From: Streptomyces sp. T12
Lineage (GTDB): Bacteria > Actinomycetota > Actinomycetes > Streptomycetales > Streptomycetaceae
Direction: 5' to 3'
Length of the DNA: 64,000 bases
Assembly: GCF_028736035.1 (NCBI RefSeq)
Contig: NZ_CP117866.1
Location: 3,038,001-3,102,000, forward strand
The number at the start of each line of letters is the position of its first letter. Position 1 is the first letter of the stretch. Positions 17,001 to 25,686 of this stretch are shown here, one piece after another. The position numbers and the translations under genes were made by a program. The notes below the pieces were generated by a model, which worked only from the letters and a program-made list of their open reading frames with translations, had not been told where the DNA came from and did no database searches.

Positions 17001-17444
17001 ATGGCCACCCCACACAAGACCCGCCGCCCCGATGAGCTGACCCTCGAGGTCGTCGACCTCATCGGCGCGGTCGTGGCCCGCTACCACGAGGAGTACGACG
17101 AGGCCGCCGCCCAGCACGCGCTGACCGGCGCGCAGGCGCGGCTGCTGAGCCTGCTGTCGCTGGAGCCGCTGCCGATGCGGAAGCTGGCGCAGCGGCTGCG
17201 GTGCGAGCCGTCGAACGTGACCGGCATCGTGGACCGCCTGGAGTCCCGGGGCCTGGTGGAGCGCCGCCCGGACCCGGCGGACCGGCGGGTGAAGCTGGCG
17301 GCGGCGACGGACGAGGGCCGGCAGGTGGCCCGCAGCCTGCGCGAGTCGCTGCGGTTCGCCCGTGAGCCGCTCGCGGGGCTCTCCGAGGAGGAGCGGCTGG
17401 CGCTGCGGGATCTGCTGCGGCGGATGCTGGGCGTGGAGGTCTAG
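17001..17444 (+). CDS. MarR-family transcriptional regulator
   Basis: A 147-residue MarR-type winged helix-turn-helix repressor. The recognition region is MRKLAQRLRCEPSNVTGIVD and the wing contains DPADRRVKLAAATDEG, the family's D-x-R-x-x-x-x-x-x-T signature. It is divergent from the oxidoreductase at 15904-16902 and probably represses both genes through the palindromes between them. Its TAG stop lies within the CTAG that begins a MITE-like element (17443-17636). Confidence 0.93.
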   Translation: MATPHKTRRPDELTLEVVDLIGAVVARYHEEYDEAAAQHALTGAQARLLSLLSLEPLPMRKLAQRLRCEPSNVTGIVDRLESRGLVERRPDPADRRVKLAAATDEGRQVARSLRESLRFAREPLAGLSEEERLALRDLLRRMLGVEV

Positions 17445-17636
17445 GCCCTGTCGTTTGGATCAGGCCGGCTGAGAGGTGCGGTGCCTTTCAGCCGACCCGA
17501 GCCGGGGGCGATGGGGGTCCCCCCGCGCGAGCCGGGCGAAGCGGGTTCGAGCGTGGGGGAGTCGGCGAGTGACGACAACGCGGCAGATGGGCGTGCCAGG
17601 GCCCGCGACGCCGGCCTGATCCAAACGACAGGGCCT
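17443..17636. mobile_element. MITE-like element with perfect 27-bp terminal inverted repeats
   Basis: Bases 17443-17469 are the exact reverse complement of 17610-17636; the outer end reads AGGCCCTGTCGTTTGGATCA. The 194-bp element has no credible coding frame and contains a hairpin motif around GGGGGTCCCCCCGCGCGAGC and GTGGGGGAG. The termini resemble those of IS5-type elements in Streptomyces, so it is probably a non-autonomous derivative. Its left end lies in the marR stop codon (CTAG). A smaller element with different ends but related interior is at 25683-25799. Confidence 0.8.
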
Positions 17637-17718
17637 GGGTCGCCACTTGCGGGTGCCCCGGGCCGGGGTGAGGATCGGAACGTGGTGTTCTACCGCTCGG
17701 GCATCCGTGAGGGGTGTG

Positions 17719-20421
17719 ATGGGCGTGAAGGCGCGCTCCGTCGGAGGGGGCCGTGGCGGTCCCGCCTTGAAGGCGGTGACTCCGGACGGTGACCCGGTGC
17801 TCGCCGCACGGCTCGCGGTGCCGGCGGTGCCCGGGACGTTCGTGCGCAGGGACCGGCTCGTCGAGCAGCTGGCCGAGGGTGCGCACGGTCCACTGACCCT
17901 GGTCAACGGTCCCGCGGGAGCAGGCAAGACGCTGCTGGTCGCCGACTGGATCACGGCCTACGAGCCGGGGGCCGTCGCCTGGTTGACCGTGGAGCCGCAG
18001 GACAGCGCGCCCGGCGTCTTCTGGTCCTACGTACTGCATGCCTTTCGGCACCACGGGGTCGCCCTGCCCGACGACATCGGCAGCCCGGCCCGCCCCGGCG
18101 AGGTGGACCACTCGCTGCTCGCCCGTCTCGCGGCCTGGCTGAACGCACGGGACAGCCGGGTGACCCTCGTCCTGGACGAGTTCGACCGGGTGGCCGGCGC
18201 TGCCGCCGTGGCCGACGAGCTGCACTTCGTGCTCCGCCATGCCGGCGACGGACTGCGCCTGGTGATCATCAGCCGCACGGAGCCGCTGCTGCCGCTGTAC
18301 CGCTACCGGGCCGCCGGTGAACTCGTCGACATCCGCGCCGACGACCTGGCCTTCCGCGCCGAGGAGACGTCGGCCCTGGTCGACCGGCACGGGCTGCCGC
18401 TGTCGGCCGAGGCCGCGCGCGTGCTGACCGAGCGCACCGAGGGCTGGGCGGCGGGGCTGCGGCTGTGCACGCTGGCCGCGCAGCGGGCCGCCGACCCGGA
18501 GAGCTTCCTGAAGGACTTCGAGGCCGGGCACAGCACGGTGGCCGACTTCCTGCTGGGCGAGGTGCTGCGCGCCCACCCCGCCCAGACCCAGGACCTGCTG
18601 CTGCGCACCAGCATCCTGGAGGAGACCCACCCCGATCTGGCCAACGCCCTCACCGGGCGGGACGACGCGGAGCCGATCCTGGAGGAACTGCAACGGGCGA
18701 ACGCGTTCGTCGAGCCCATCGGGCATTCCTGGTACCGGCTGCACCCGCTCTTCGCCGAGATTCTGCGGGTGCATCTGCGCGTGCGCCACCCCGGCCTGGA
18801 GCCGGAGCTGCACCGTACGGCCGCCGAGTGGCTGAGCCGGGCGGGCCTGCTCGACGAGGCCCTGCCGCACGCGGCGGACGCGGGTGACTGGGAGCTTGCC
18901 GCCGCCGAGCTCATCGACCATCTGGCGATCGGCCGGCTGCTGACCGGGCTGGCCGCCGAGCGGCTGGACGGCCTCTTCGCGAGGATGGCGCCGGAGGCGT
19001 CCGGGCCCGCCCCCGACCTGGTGCGCGCGGCGCGCGAGCTGGCCCGCCACGACGTCGACCGGGGTGTCACGTATCTGCGCCGCGCGGAGGAGAACCTGCC
19101 GGGCGGCGGCACCGACGACGCCGCGGCGGCGCGGTTGAGCTGTGCGGTGCTTCGGGTGCTGGCCGCCCGGGTCGCGGGCTCGGCGGACCTCGCCGAGACG
19201 GCCGCGAGGGACGCCGCGGAGGCGGAGCGCGCCCTGCCGGCCGACCAGGTGGAACGGCATCCGGAGCTGACGGCCCGCATGCTCACCGACCTCGGATCGG
19301 CCCAGCTGTGGGCGGGCCGCTTCGACGCCGCGGGCGCGACGCTGTCCGCCGCCGTGGACGCCGCCCAGGGGCGCTCGACGGCGTTCGCGCGGCACGAGGC
19401 CCTCGGCCGGCTGGCTCTGATCGACTTCCTGCACGGCCGGCCGGGCCGGGCCGAGGCGCATGCCCGTGGGGCGATCGCCGAGGCGGAGCAGTCGGGGCTG
19501 CCGGTGTCCGAGCGGACCGGGATGGCCCAGCTCGTGCTGGCGGCCGTAGCCATCGACCGCGACGACCTGACGCCCGCCCAGGGCCATCTCGACCAGGCGG
19601 CCGCCACCTCCGCCGCCTCCCGCGATCCCGTCGTGGCCGTGGAACTGGCGATCCTGCGCTCACGGATGCTGGTCGCGAGGGGCGACCCCCGGGCGGCACT
19701 GCTGGCTCTCGACGACATGGCGAAACAGCCCCTGGTATTCGCCGAGCCCTCCCCCTGGGTGAGCGACCGCATCGCCATGGCCACGGCCGCGGCGCATCTG
19801 GCCGACGGTGATCCGAAGGCGGCGGTGAAGGTCTTCGAGGAACAGCGGTCGCACAGCCCGGAGAGCCTGGCGGCCGAGGCACGGGCACGGGTGGCCGCGG
19901 GCGACCGCGAGCGGGCCCTCGGCATCCTCGACGAACTCCCCGAGCCCCAAGACCGGGGACCGGTCATCGAGGTGTGGGTGCTGCTGACCCGTGCGCAGGC
20001 CGTCGACGCGCTCGGCGACGCGGCCGCCGCGGAGAGCCTGGTCCTGCGGGCCCTGACGGCCGCGCGTCCGCATCACCTCAGGCGGCCGTTCCTGGAAGCC
20101 GGGCCGTGGCTCAGGCGGCTGATGCTCCATCGGCCCTCGCTCGCCCGGGAACATGCCTGGCTGACCAGCACACTCTCGCCGCAGCCCGCCGCCTCGCGGC
20201 AGCGGGACGAGTCCGTGGGCCCGAGCCCCGAGCCGCTCAGCACGCGGGAACGGGACGTCCTGGAACGGTTGGCCCAGCTCATGTCCACCGAGGAGATCGC
20301 CGCCGACCTGCATCTGTCGGTCAACACGGTGAAGACCCACCTGAAGAGCATCTACCGCAAGCTCTCCGCCACCCGGCGCGGCGAGGCGGTCCGCCGGGCC
20401 CGCGAACTCGGGCTGCTCTGA
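17719..20421 (+). CDS. LAL-type (MalT-like) LuxR-family regulator
   Basis: A 900-residue STAND ATPase regulator. Walker A is GPAGAGKT at residues 64-71, the Walker B region is LVLDEFDRV, then comes a winged-helix region, a long TPR-like helical middle, and a C-terminal LuxR HTH (LSTRERDVLERLAQLMSTEE, SVNTVKTHLKSIYRKL) over the last 65 residues. Such proteins switch on target genes when a small inducer binds; the inducer is unknown. ATG 17719 has GAGGGG 4 nt upstream. The MITE ends about 80 bp before the start, so its promoter is in or next to mobile DNA. Confidence 0.92.
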   Translation: MGVKARSVGGGRGGPALKAVTPDGDPVLAARLAVPAVPGTFVRRDRLVEQLAEGAHGPLTLVNGPAGAGKTLLVADWITAYEPGAVAWLTVEPQDSAPGVFWSYVLHAFRHHGVALPDDIGSPARPGEVDHSLLARLAAWLNARDSRVTLVLDEFDRVAGAAAVADELHFVLRHAGDGLRLVIISRTEPLLPLYRYRAAGELVDIRADDLAFRAEETSALVDRHGLPLSAEAARVLTERTEGWAAGLRLCTLAAQRAADPESFLKDFEAGHSTVADFLLGEVLRAHPAQTQDLLLRTSILEETHPDLANALTGRDDAEPILEELQRANAFVEPIGHSWYRLHPLFAEILRVHLRVRHPGLEPELHRTAAEWLSRAGLLDEALPHAADAGDWELAAAELIDHLAIGRLLTGLAAERLDGLFARMAPEASGPAPDLVRAARELARHDVDRGVTYLRRAEENLPGGGTDDAAAARLSCAVLRVLAARVAGSADLAETAARDAAEAERALPADQVERHPELTARMLTDLGSAQLWAGRFDAAGATLSAAVDAAQGRSTAFARHEALGRLALIDFLHGRPGRAEAHARGAIAEAEQSGLPVSERTGMAQLVLAAVAIDRDDLTPAQGHLDQAAATSAASRDPVVAVELAILRSRMLVARGDPRAALLALDDMAKQPLVFAEPSPWVSDRIAMATAAAHLADGDPKAAVKVFEEQRSHSPESLAAEARARVAAGDRERALGILDELPEPQDRGPVIEVWVLLTRAQAVDALGDAAAAESLVLRALTAARPHHLRRPFLEAGPWLRRLMLHRPSLAREHAWLTSTLSPQPAASRQRDESVGPSPEPLSTRERDVLERLAQLMSTEEIAADLHLSVNTVKTHLKSIYRKLSATRRGEAVRRARELGLL

Positions 20422-20476
20422 CGCGTCACCTCACCCGGGTGATGCCACCCCGCGCCCGGTCGCCCAGCATGAGGTC

Positions 20477-20674
20477 ATGCGCTACGAGATCCGCGTCGAC
20501 GGGGAGATGTCGGACGAGCTGACCACGGCGTTCCCCGAGTTGGACACTTTCGTCGCCCCCTGCCAGACCGTGCTGTACGGCAAGGTCGACGACGAGGCGC
20601 ATCTTTACGGCCTGTTGATCCGGTTCCAGTCGCTGGGGCTGCGCGTGGCGGAGTTCCGTCGGCTTCCGGAGTGA
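20477..20674 (+). CDS. Conserved small hypothetical protein
   Basis: A 65-residue protein, MRYEIRVDGEMSDELTTAFP at the start and FRRLPE at the end. Codon third positions are strongly GC and GAGGT lies close upstream of the ATG, so it looks real. The alternating hydrophobic pattern suggests a compact alpha/beta fold. I recall similar short proteins in other Streptomyces, but know no function. It follows the LAL gene by 55 nt on the same strand and might be co-transcribed. Confidence 0.65.
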   Translation: MRYEIRVDGEMSDELTTAFPELDTFVAPCQTVLYGKVDDEAHLYGLLIRFQSLGLRVAEFRRLPE

Positions 20675-20734
20675 AGCGCCGGCCGCGGGGGGCGTACAGC
20701 ACAACCGCGTCGTAAGCACAGGCCGTCGTACGGC

Positions 20735-21145
20735 TCAGCCCGCGAGTACCTTCGCCTTGGCCCTCTCGTACTCGGCGTCGGTGATGTCGCCGTGGTCGTG
20801 CAGCCCGGCCAGCTTGGTCAGCTCGTCCACGCGGGTCGCCTGGGGCGCCCCGGTCGCCGGGGCGCCGGCGGCCGCCTCCTGGACGTAGGAGCGGAATGCG
20901 TCCTCCTGCCGCTGCATCTGGCGCACATCGCGCTCACCCATGCCGCGGCCGCGGGCGATCAGGTACACGAAGACGCCGAGGAACGGCAGCGCACAGACGA
21001 AGACCGTCCAGCCCGCCTTGCCCCAGCCGCCCATGTCGTCGTCCCGAAAGATGTCCCCGATGACCCGGAAGAGCAGGACGAACCACATGACCCACAGGAA
21101 GAACCAGAGCATGGTCAGGAACGCGTTGAGCAGCGGATAGTCCAC
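20735..21145 (-). CDS. PLDc_N-SHOCT membrane protein (copy 1)
   Basis: A 136-residue small membrane protein. Two N-terminal membrane segments match the PLDc_N family (LLNAFLTMLWFFLWVMWFVL, then FVCALPFLGVFVYLIARGRG), followed by an Ala/Gly linker and a C-terminal SHOCT domain (DHGDITDAEYERAKAKVL). SHOCT domains occur in oligomerising or envelope-associated proteins; the exact role is unknown. The GTG at 21145 is chosen because GGAGG lies just upstream and the paralogue at 21914-22327 starts at the same point (MDYPLLN). The two copies flank a GAP-family gene. Confidence 0.85.
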   Translation of the reverse strand: MDYPLLNAFLTMLWFFLWVMWFVLLFRVIGDIFRDDDMGGWGKAGWTVFVCALPFLGVFVYLIARGRGMGERDVRQMQRQEDAFRSYVQEAAAGAPATGAPQATRVDELTKLAGLHDHGDITDAEYERAKAKVLAG

Positions 21146-21271
21146 GGTTGCCTCCACATGCCGACCGCCGTGCCGCCACGGCGGCGCCCGAAGCCTGACG
21201 TGCTCCACGCTGCGCCTGTCGGCCGGGGACGGCATCACCCGGAGCGGGTGGGGTGTGCGCCGAGGCCGCGG

Positions 21272-21892
21272 TCAGGCGAGGATCAGCAGGATGAAGATCC
21301 CGCAGACGATGATGTTGATCAGCCAGCTGTGCGTGTTCATCCAGTCGCGCACATGCGGCATGGCGGCGATCGCCCTGCGGTGGAACAGCAGCAGGAACAG
21401 CAGGGGAAGCGCGGCGATGAGCACGGTCGCCGCGATGAACGGCAGTGCCTCGGCGAAGTTGGCGTCCGCCTGCGCCAGGTTCGTGCCCACCGTCAGCATG
21501 ACGACGATGTCCGACGGCATCAGCAGGATGATGAGCAGCCCGACCTTGAGGGCTTTCCTGGGATCCGCCGACATGAGCGTGCCCAGCCATTTCGGTGGCT
21601 GAATGCTCTCGCGGCGGACCCAGTTCTTGATCGCGGCCGCCACCAGGAGGCCGACCAGCACATACTGGATGATCTTGCCGCTCGATCCGGAGTCGCCGGG
21701 GTCGCCCAGGTCGAACAGGGAGGCGAGGCTCCAGGTGATCGCGGTGCCGACGGTGGTGGCGGCGGCGACACCGACGAGGAAGGCGACCGACACCCGCACG
21801 GCTCTGGGTGTCGTGACGAAGATGATCGCCGACATGATCTGCGGGCCGGCCATCATGGTCACGGCCAGCGGCAGCACATTCAGACCGTCCAC
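21272..21892 (-). CDS. GAP-family (Sap/LysE-like) membrane transporter
   Basis: A 206-residue polytopic membrane protein with about six hydrophobic segments (for example VSVAFLVGVAAATTVGTAIT and a C-terminal WLINIIVCGIFILLILA). It resembles the GAP/Sap family, which includes mycobacterial proteins involved in glycolipid export. The substrate is unknown. It sits between two PLDc_N-SHOCT paralogues on the same strand, 22 nt upstream of the first stop codon of the second, so a joint membrane complex is plausible. Confidence 0.75.
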   Translation of the reverse strand: MDGLNVLPLAVTMMAGPQIMSAIIFVTTPRAVRVSVAFLVGVAAATTVGTAITWSLASLFDLGDPGDSGSSGKIIQYVLVGLLVAAAIKNWVRRESIQPPKWLGTLMSADPRKALKVGLLIILLMPSDIVVMLTVGTNLAQADANFAEALPFIAATVLIAALPLLFLLLFHRRAIAAMPHVRDWMNTHSWLINIIVCGIFILLILA

Positions 21893-21913
21893 CTCGGCTC
21901 CTGCCTCAGGACG

Positions 21914-22327
21914 TCAGGACGTCAGGACCTTGGACTTGGCTTGCTCGTACTCGGCGTCGGTGATGGCGCCCCGGTCGTGCAGCGCGGCCAGCCTGCCCAG
22001 CTCGTCCGCCTTGACGCCCGGCGTCTTCGGTCCCGGTGCGGCGGGGGCTGCGGCGGCCTGCTGGACGTACGCGCGAAACGCCCGCTCCCGGTCCTGCGCC
22101 CGGCGCATCTCGCGCTCGCCCATCCCGCGCCCACGGGCGATCAGGTAGACGAAGACACCGAGGAACGGCAGCACACACACCGTCAGCGTCCAGCCCGCCT
22201 TCCCCCAGCCGCTGAGCGCGTCGTCGCGGAAGATGTCGCCGACCACGCGGAACAGCAGCATGAGCCACATGATCCACAGGAAGAACCAGAGCATGGTCAG
22301 GAACACGTTGAGCAGGGGATAGTCCAT
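21914..22327 (-). CDS. PLDc_N-SHOCT membrane protein (copy 2)
   Basis: A 137-residue paralogue of the protein at 20735-21145, with the same order: two PLDc_N membrane segments (LLNVFLTMLWFFLWIMWLML; VCVLPFLGVFVYLIARGRG), a Pro/Ala linker and a C-terminal SHOCT domain (DRGAITDAEYEQAKSKVL). The two differ mainly in the linker. The start ATG is preceded by GGAGGCGATC. The gene is the promoter-proximal member of the SHOCT-GAP-SHOCT block. Confidence 0.87.
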   Translation of the reverse strand: MDYPLLNVFLTMLWFFLWIMWLMLLFRVVGDIFRDDALSGWGKAGWTLTVCVLPFLGVFVYLIARGRGMGEREMRRAQDRERAFRAYVQQAAAAPAAPGPKTPGVKADELGRLAALHDRGAITDAEYEQAKSKVLTS

Positions 22328-22418
22328 GATCGCCTCCGTCGGCCTGCTGCCGCGACGGCCGCGCGGCTCCTGAGGGCCCGACGCCTTTCACCGTGCGCCG
22401 GACCGGGTCCGTGCGGCA

Positions 22419-23675
22419 TCACCCCTCACGGGTGGGCTGTGCGTGCTCCTCGACCCGGCCGCCGGCCGCGAGCACCGCCAGGACCGCCAGGACGGCGAGC
22501 AGGACGAGCGCGAACACCAGGATCGTGAGCGCGGTGGGCCGGTTCCACACCGCGAAGACGAAGGCCAGAACCGCCAGCGCGGACAGGGCGATCGAACGGC
22601 GGTGGGTCTGTGCCCACACGCCCACCCGTCCGGCGCGGATCTCGTGCCCGTAGGCCCAGCCGGCCGCCGAGTCCGCGGTGCGGTCGCAGGCGCGGCGGAT
22701 CGCCACCGGCAGTCGGCCGGGGCCGATCAGATAGGCGCCGAGCGCGACCACGATGCCGAGCACGATCGTCGTGACCAGGGCGTAGCGCAGGAAGCGCAGC
22801 AGCGTGTCGAAGACGGCCGCCGCGGCCGCGTCCGACTGCACGGCGGCCGGGAGATGGTCCAGGTAGTAGCGGCGCACGACGACCAGGGCGATGACCACCA
22901 CCAGGCAGGCGAAGGCGGCGCCCAGCGCGGTGCGGGCCAGCGCGCGCCGCCGTCGGCGGGCCACCAGCACCCCGGCCGCGCCGATCAGGACGGTGAGGAC
23001 GGGCAGCCAGTGGCCGACCACGTCCAGCAGGTGCGCGCCGTCGCGGATCTTCTCCAGCTCCTCGGACTGGAACAGCACCAGCTGCTTGTCGACCTGGGGG
23101 ATCTTCTCCGCGGGCGACAGCCCCGCTTCGACGAGCTGCTGTTTCACCTGCTCGACGACATCGCCGACGTCGAGGGTGACTGTGCCGCCCGAGACCCCCA
23201 CGGCGCCCCGGCCCTCTCCGGTGAGGGCGTGCACGACGGCGTTGTGGGCCCGTTCGTTGGCGTTCTTCCACGTCGTGGCGAAGGCGTCGCTGTGCACGAT
23301 CCGGGTGACGACCTTCGTCACCGCGCCGTCCACGGCCGAGTCGATCTGCGGCCCGAGTCCCCGTACGGCGGCGGTGGCCCGGGGCGGCAGGCCCTGGGAG
23401 CGCAGCCAGTCGGCGAGTTCCGCGGCGGCCTGGTCGCCGTCGATGCGGACGTCCACGGCCTCCGAGATCCGGTGGACGGCCGCGTCCTGGATGGCCGGCT
23501 CGGTGGCCAGCGGGGCGACCGTGGACACGTACCGGTCGGTGTCGAGCGCGATGTCGTGGACCCACACCGTGATCAGCGCGACGGGCACCAGGATGCAGGT
23601 GACCACGATCAGCACCGCGGACGCCGTGGCCCGGGCGATGCGCCCGGGCGCGGAGGGCTTGTGCGCGGCGCTCAT
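22419..23675 (-). CDS. Multi-pass membrane protein of unknown function
   Basis: A 418-residue protein with an N-terminal membrane segment (VLIVVTCILVPVALITVWVH), an external region of about 190 residues, then about five membrane segments (VLTVLIGAAGVLVA, AFACLVVVIALVVV, ALVTTIVLGIVVALGAYLIG and two C-terminal). The external part carries paired hydrophobic helices but no catalytic motif I can identify. Proteins of this layout are common in Streptomyces and unnamed. It lies upstream of the SHOCT-GAP-SHOCT block on the same strand and may share its expression. Confidence 0.75.
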   Translation of the reverse strand: MSAAHKPSAPGRIARATASAVLIVVTCILVPVALITVWVHDIALDTDRYVSTVAPLATEPAIQDAAVHRISEAVDVRIDGDQAAAELADWLRSQGLPPRATAAVRGLGPQIDSAVDGAVTKVVTRIVHSDAFATTWKNANERAHNAVVHALTGEGRGAVGVSGGTVTLDVGDVVEQVKQQLVEAGLSPAEKIPQVDKQLVLFQSEELEKIRDGAHLLDVVGHWLPVLTVLIGAAGVLVARRRRRALARTALGAAFACLVVVIALVVVRRYYLDHLPAAVQSDAAAAAVFDTLLRFLRYALVTTIVLGIVVALGAYLIGPGRLPVAIRRACDRTADSAAGWAYGHEIRAGRVGVWAQTHRRSIALSALAVLAFVFAVWNRPTALTILVFALVLLAVLAVLAVLAAGGRVEEHAQPTREG

Positions 23676-23768
23676 GCGGACTCCGGTCCTTCAGGGGCCC
23701 CTCCCTCCCCTCCATTGCGTCCGCGCGGCGCTCAAAGGGCACGCCCGGCAGGTCCATACGGGTCATGC

Positions 23769-23820
23769 CCGCATCCGGGGCCTGGTCCGCATCCGGGGTC
23801 TGCCCGCATCCGGCGCCTAG
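23769..23820. repeat. Three tandem copies of a 17-bp repeat
   Basis: Three near-identical units based on CCGCATCCGGGGCCTGG lie head to tail between the DUF7144 stop codon and the next minus-strand gene. The third copy reaches the TAG stop (in CTAG) of the DUF7144 gene. Such runs can vary in copy number. Confidence 0.6.
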
Positions 23821-24236
23821 TCCGCCATGGGATCCTTCCGCACCACGCACAGCGCCCAGATGATGAACGCGTACATCGCGATCAGCGTGAGCGACCAGAC
23901 CGGGTAGTACGGGATGGACAGGAAGTTGGCGATCAGCAGCAGTGCCGCGATACCGATGCCGATGACCCTCGCCCAGGTCTGCGCCGTGAACAGGCCGAAG
24001 CTCACGATCACGGCGATCGCCCCGAACAGCAGGTTGATCCAGCCCCAGCTGGTCAGGTCGAACTTGAAGAGGTAGTTGGGCGTGGAGACGTAGACGTCGT
24101 CCTCGGCGACGGCCATGATCCCCCGGAAGACGTCGAGGATCCCGGAGATGAACAGCATCACTCCGGCGAACAGCGTCAGGCCGGTGGCGGCAGCCTGCCT
24201 CCCCTCCCGATGGCGGGGGGTAGCGGTGGTGGCCAT
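23817..24236 (-). CDS. DUF7144-type membrane protein
   Basis: A 139-residue protein with four membrane segments (LTLFAGVMLFISGILDVFRG; INLLFGAIAVIVSFGLF; VIGIGIAALLLIANFLSI; LTLIAMYAFIIWALCVV), fitting the small actinobacterial family DUF7144. It keeps the family-like WGWINLLFG and IPYYPVWS motifs. Function is unknown. The start at 24236 has AAGGAGG 7 nt upstream; an upstream in-frame start would add 70 poor-quality residues. It is divergent from the antiporter gene. Confidence 0.8.
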   Translation of the reverse strand: MATTATPRHREGRQAAATGLTLFAGVMLFISGILDVFRGIMAVAEDDVYVSTPNYLFKFDLTSWGWINLLFGAIAVIVSFGLFTAQTWARVIGIGIAALLLIANFLSIPYYPVWSLTLIAMYAFIIWALCVVRKDPMAD

Positions 24237-24402
24237 GTCCGGCCTCCTTTCCTGACCGGGCTGCGGCGCGCAGCCGTACACCCCCGAGCCTGATCCCCAA
24301 GGGCCCCACCCGTCGTCACCCTCGAAGGGTGAGGACGCTCCGGCCGGTGCCCTGCTGCCATGGGACCAGGGAGTGGGCGCCAGGCCTGAGGAGGGCGGCT
24401 CG

Positions 24403-25686
24403 ATGAGCGATGGTGCCTGGGCGGGGCTGGCGGTGGCGGGTGTCACCGCCGCCTACGCCCTCGGCTCGCGTCGGCTGTCGGCGACGCCGGTCACGTCGGC
24501 GATCGTGTTCACGGGCAGCGGCGTCCTCATCGGTCCCGCCGTCCTCGACGTCGTCGACATCGAGCACTACGCCGCCCCCGTCACGGCCCTGATGGAGGCC
24601 GCCCTGACCCTGGTCCTGTTCACCGACGCCATGACCGTCCGGCGACGGGACCTGACCACGGGCGGCTTCCTGCCCGCCCGGCTGCTCGGCATCGGCCTCC
24701 CGCTGTGCATCGCCGCGGGCTGGCTGCTGGCCTGGCCGCTGCTGCCCGGGCTGACCGTGTGGGAGCTGGCCCTGGTGGGTGCGATCCTCACGGCGACCGA
24801 TGTCGCCGTGGGCAAGACCGCCATGACGGAGCCCTCCGTGCCGCCGCTCGTCCGCCACGGTCTCAACGCGGAGAGCGGTCTGAACGACGGCCTGGTGCTG
24901 CCGTTCTTCGTCGTCTTCGCCGCCGGCGTCCCCGGCACGTCCTACGCGCAGGAAGGCGTCACGGGCACCTTCTGGCGCTCCCTGCTGCTCAGCGGCGTCC
25001 TGGGCCTGCTGGCCGGCGACATCGGCGGGCGGCTGCTGCGGGCGGCGCGGGCCCGTGGCTGGGTCGCACGGCGGTGGGGGCAGTTCTACGTGCTCGGCGT
25101 CGCCGTATCCGCGTACGAACTGGCCGTCCTCACCGACGGCAGCGGCTTCATCGCGGCCTGGGTCGCCGGGTTCGCCTTCGGACACGCCGTGCGGCGGCAC
25201 CGGACCGGCGGCGGCAGGCCGCAAGGCCCGGACCGCACACCCGAGTTCGCCGGGAACCTCGGCGCGCTGCTGGCGTCGATCAGCCTGATGGTCTTCGGGG
25301 CGGTACTGCTCGGCCCGGCGCTGGAGCACCTGACCTGGGAGATCGTCCTGTACGCCGTGCTCAGCCTGACGGTCGTGCGAATGCTCCCCGTCGCCATCGC
25401 CCTGCTCGGCAGCGGGCTGCGGTTGCCGACGGTCGCGTACATCGGGTGGTTCGGGCCGCGCGGTCTCGCCTCGGTCGTCCTGGGGCTGCTCGTGGTCGAG
25501 GAGCAGGTGCCGGGGACGCAGACGCTGGGTAGGGCGGTCGCCGTCACCGTCGCCCTCAGCATCGTGCTCCAGGGCATCTCGGCCGCGGCCCTCGCCCAGC
25601 GGTACGGCCGCTGGTACGCGCGCGCCTGCGCCGCAGCCCGTGAGCACGGCGAGCACGGGCTGCGGGAGGGCGCGTCCGTGCCCTAG
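24403..25686 (+). CDS. NhaP-type cation:proton antiporter
   Basis: A 427-residue CPA1-family antiporter, expected to exchange Na+ or K+ for H+ across the membrane. There are about 12 hydrophobic segments. The ion-binding region reads ATDVAVGKT where many relatives have a T-D-P motif, and the next helix carries NAESGLNDG, the family's E-S-x-x-N-D signature. A conserved GWFGPRGLASVVLGLL lies near the C-terminus. ATG 24403 follows GAGGAGGGC. The TAG stop falls inside the CTAG at the left end of a MITE-like element. Confidence 0.9.
   Translation: MSDGAWAGLAVAGVTAAYALGSRRLSATPVTSAIVFTGSGVLIGPAVLDVVDIEHYAAPVTALMEAALTLVLFTDAMTVRRRDLTTGGFLPARLLGIGLPLCIAAGWLLAWPLLPGLTVWELALVGAILTATDVAVGKTAMTEPSVPPLVRHGLNAESGLNDGLVLPFFVVFAAGVPGTSYAQEGVTGTFWRSLLLSGVLGLLAGDIGGRLLRAARARGWVARRWGQFYVLGVAVSAYELAVLTDGSGFIAAWVAGFAFGHAVRRHRTGGGRPQGPDRTPEFAGNLGALLASISLMVFGAVLLGPALEHLTWEIVLYAVLSLTVVRMLPVAIALLGSGLRLPTVAYIGWFGPRGLASVVLGLLVVEEQVPGTQTLGRAVAVTVALSIVLQGISAAALAQRYGRWYARACAAAREHGEHGLREGASVP

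Noticed and set aside
17443..17636. The 27-bp inverted repeats as a terminator of marR
   Set aside because: The arms are 140 bp apart and match transposon-end layout; a terminator would have a short loop. The inner hairpin might still end transcription.
17488..19587. Long antisense frames across the LAL regulator gene
   Set aside because: No domains, and the plus-strand gene has intact Walker and HTH motifs with strong GC third positions.
24403..25686. Antiporter as truncated by the MITE
   Set aside because: The protein ends after the last expected membrane helix and a hydrophilic tail, so the stop in CTAG probably removes at most a few residues.
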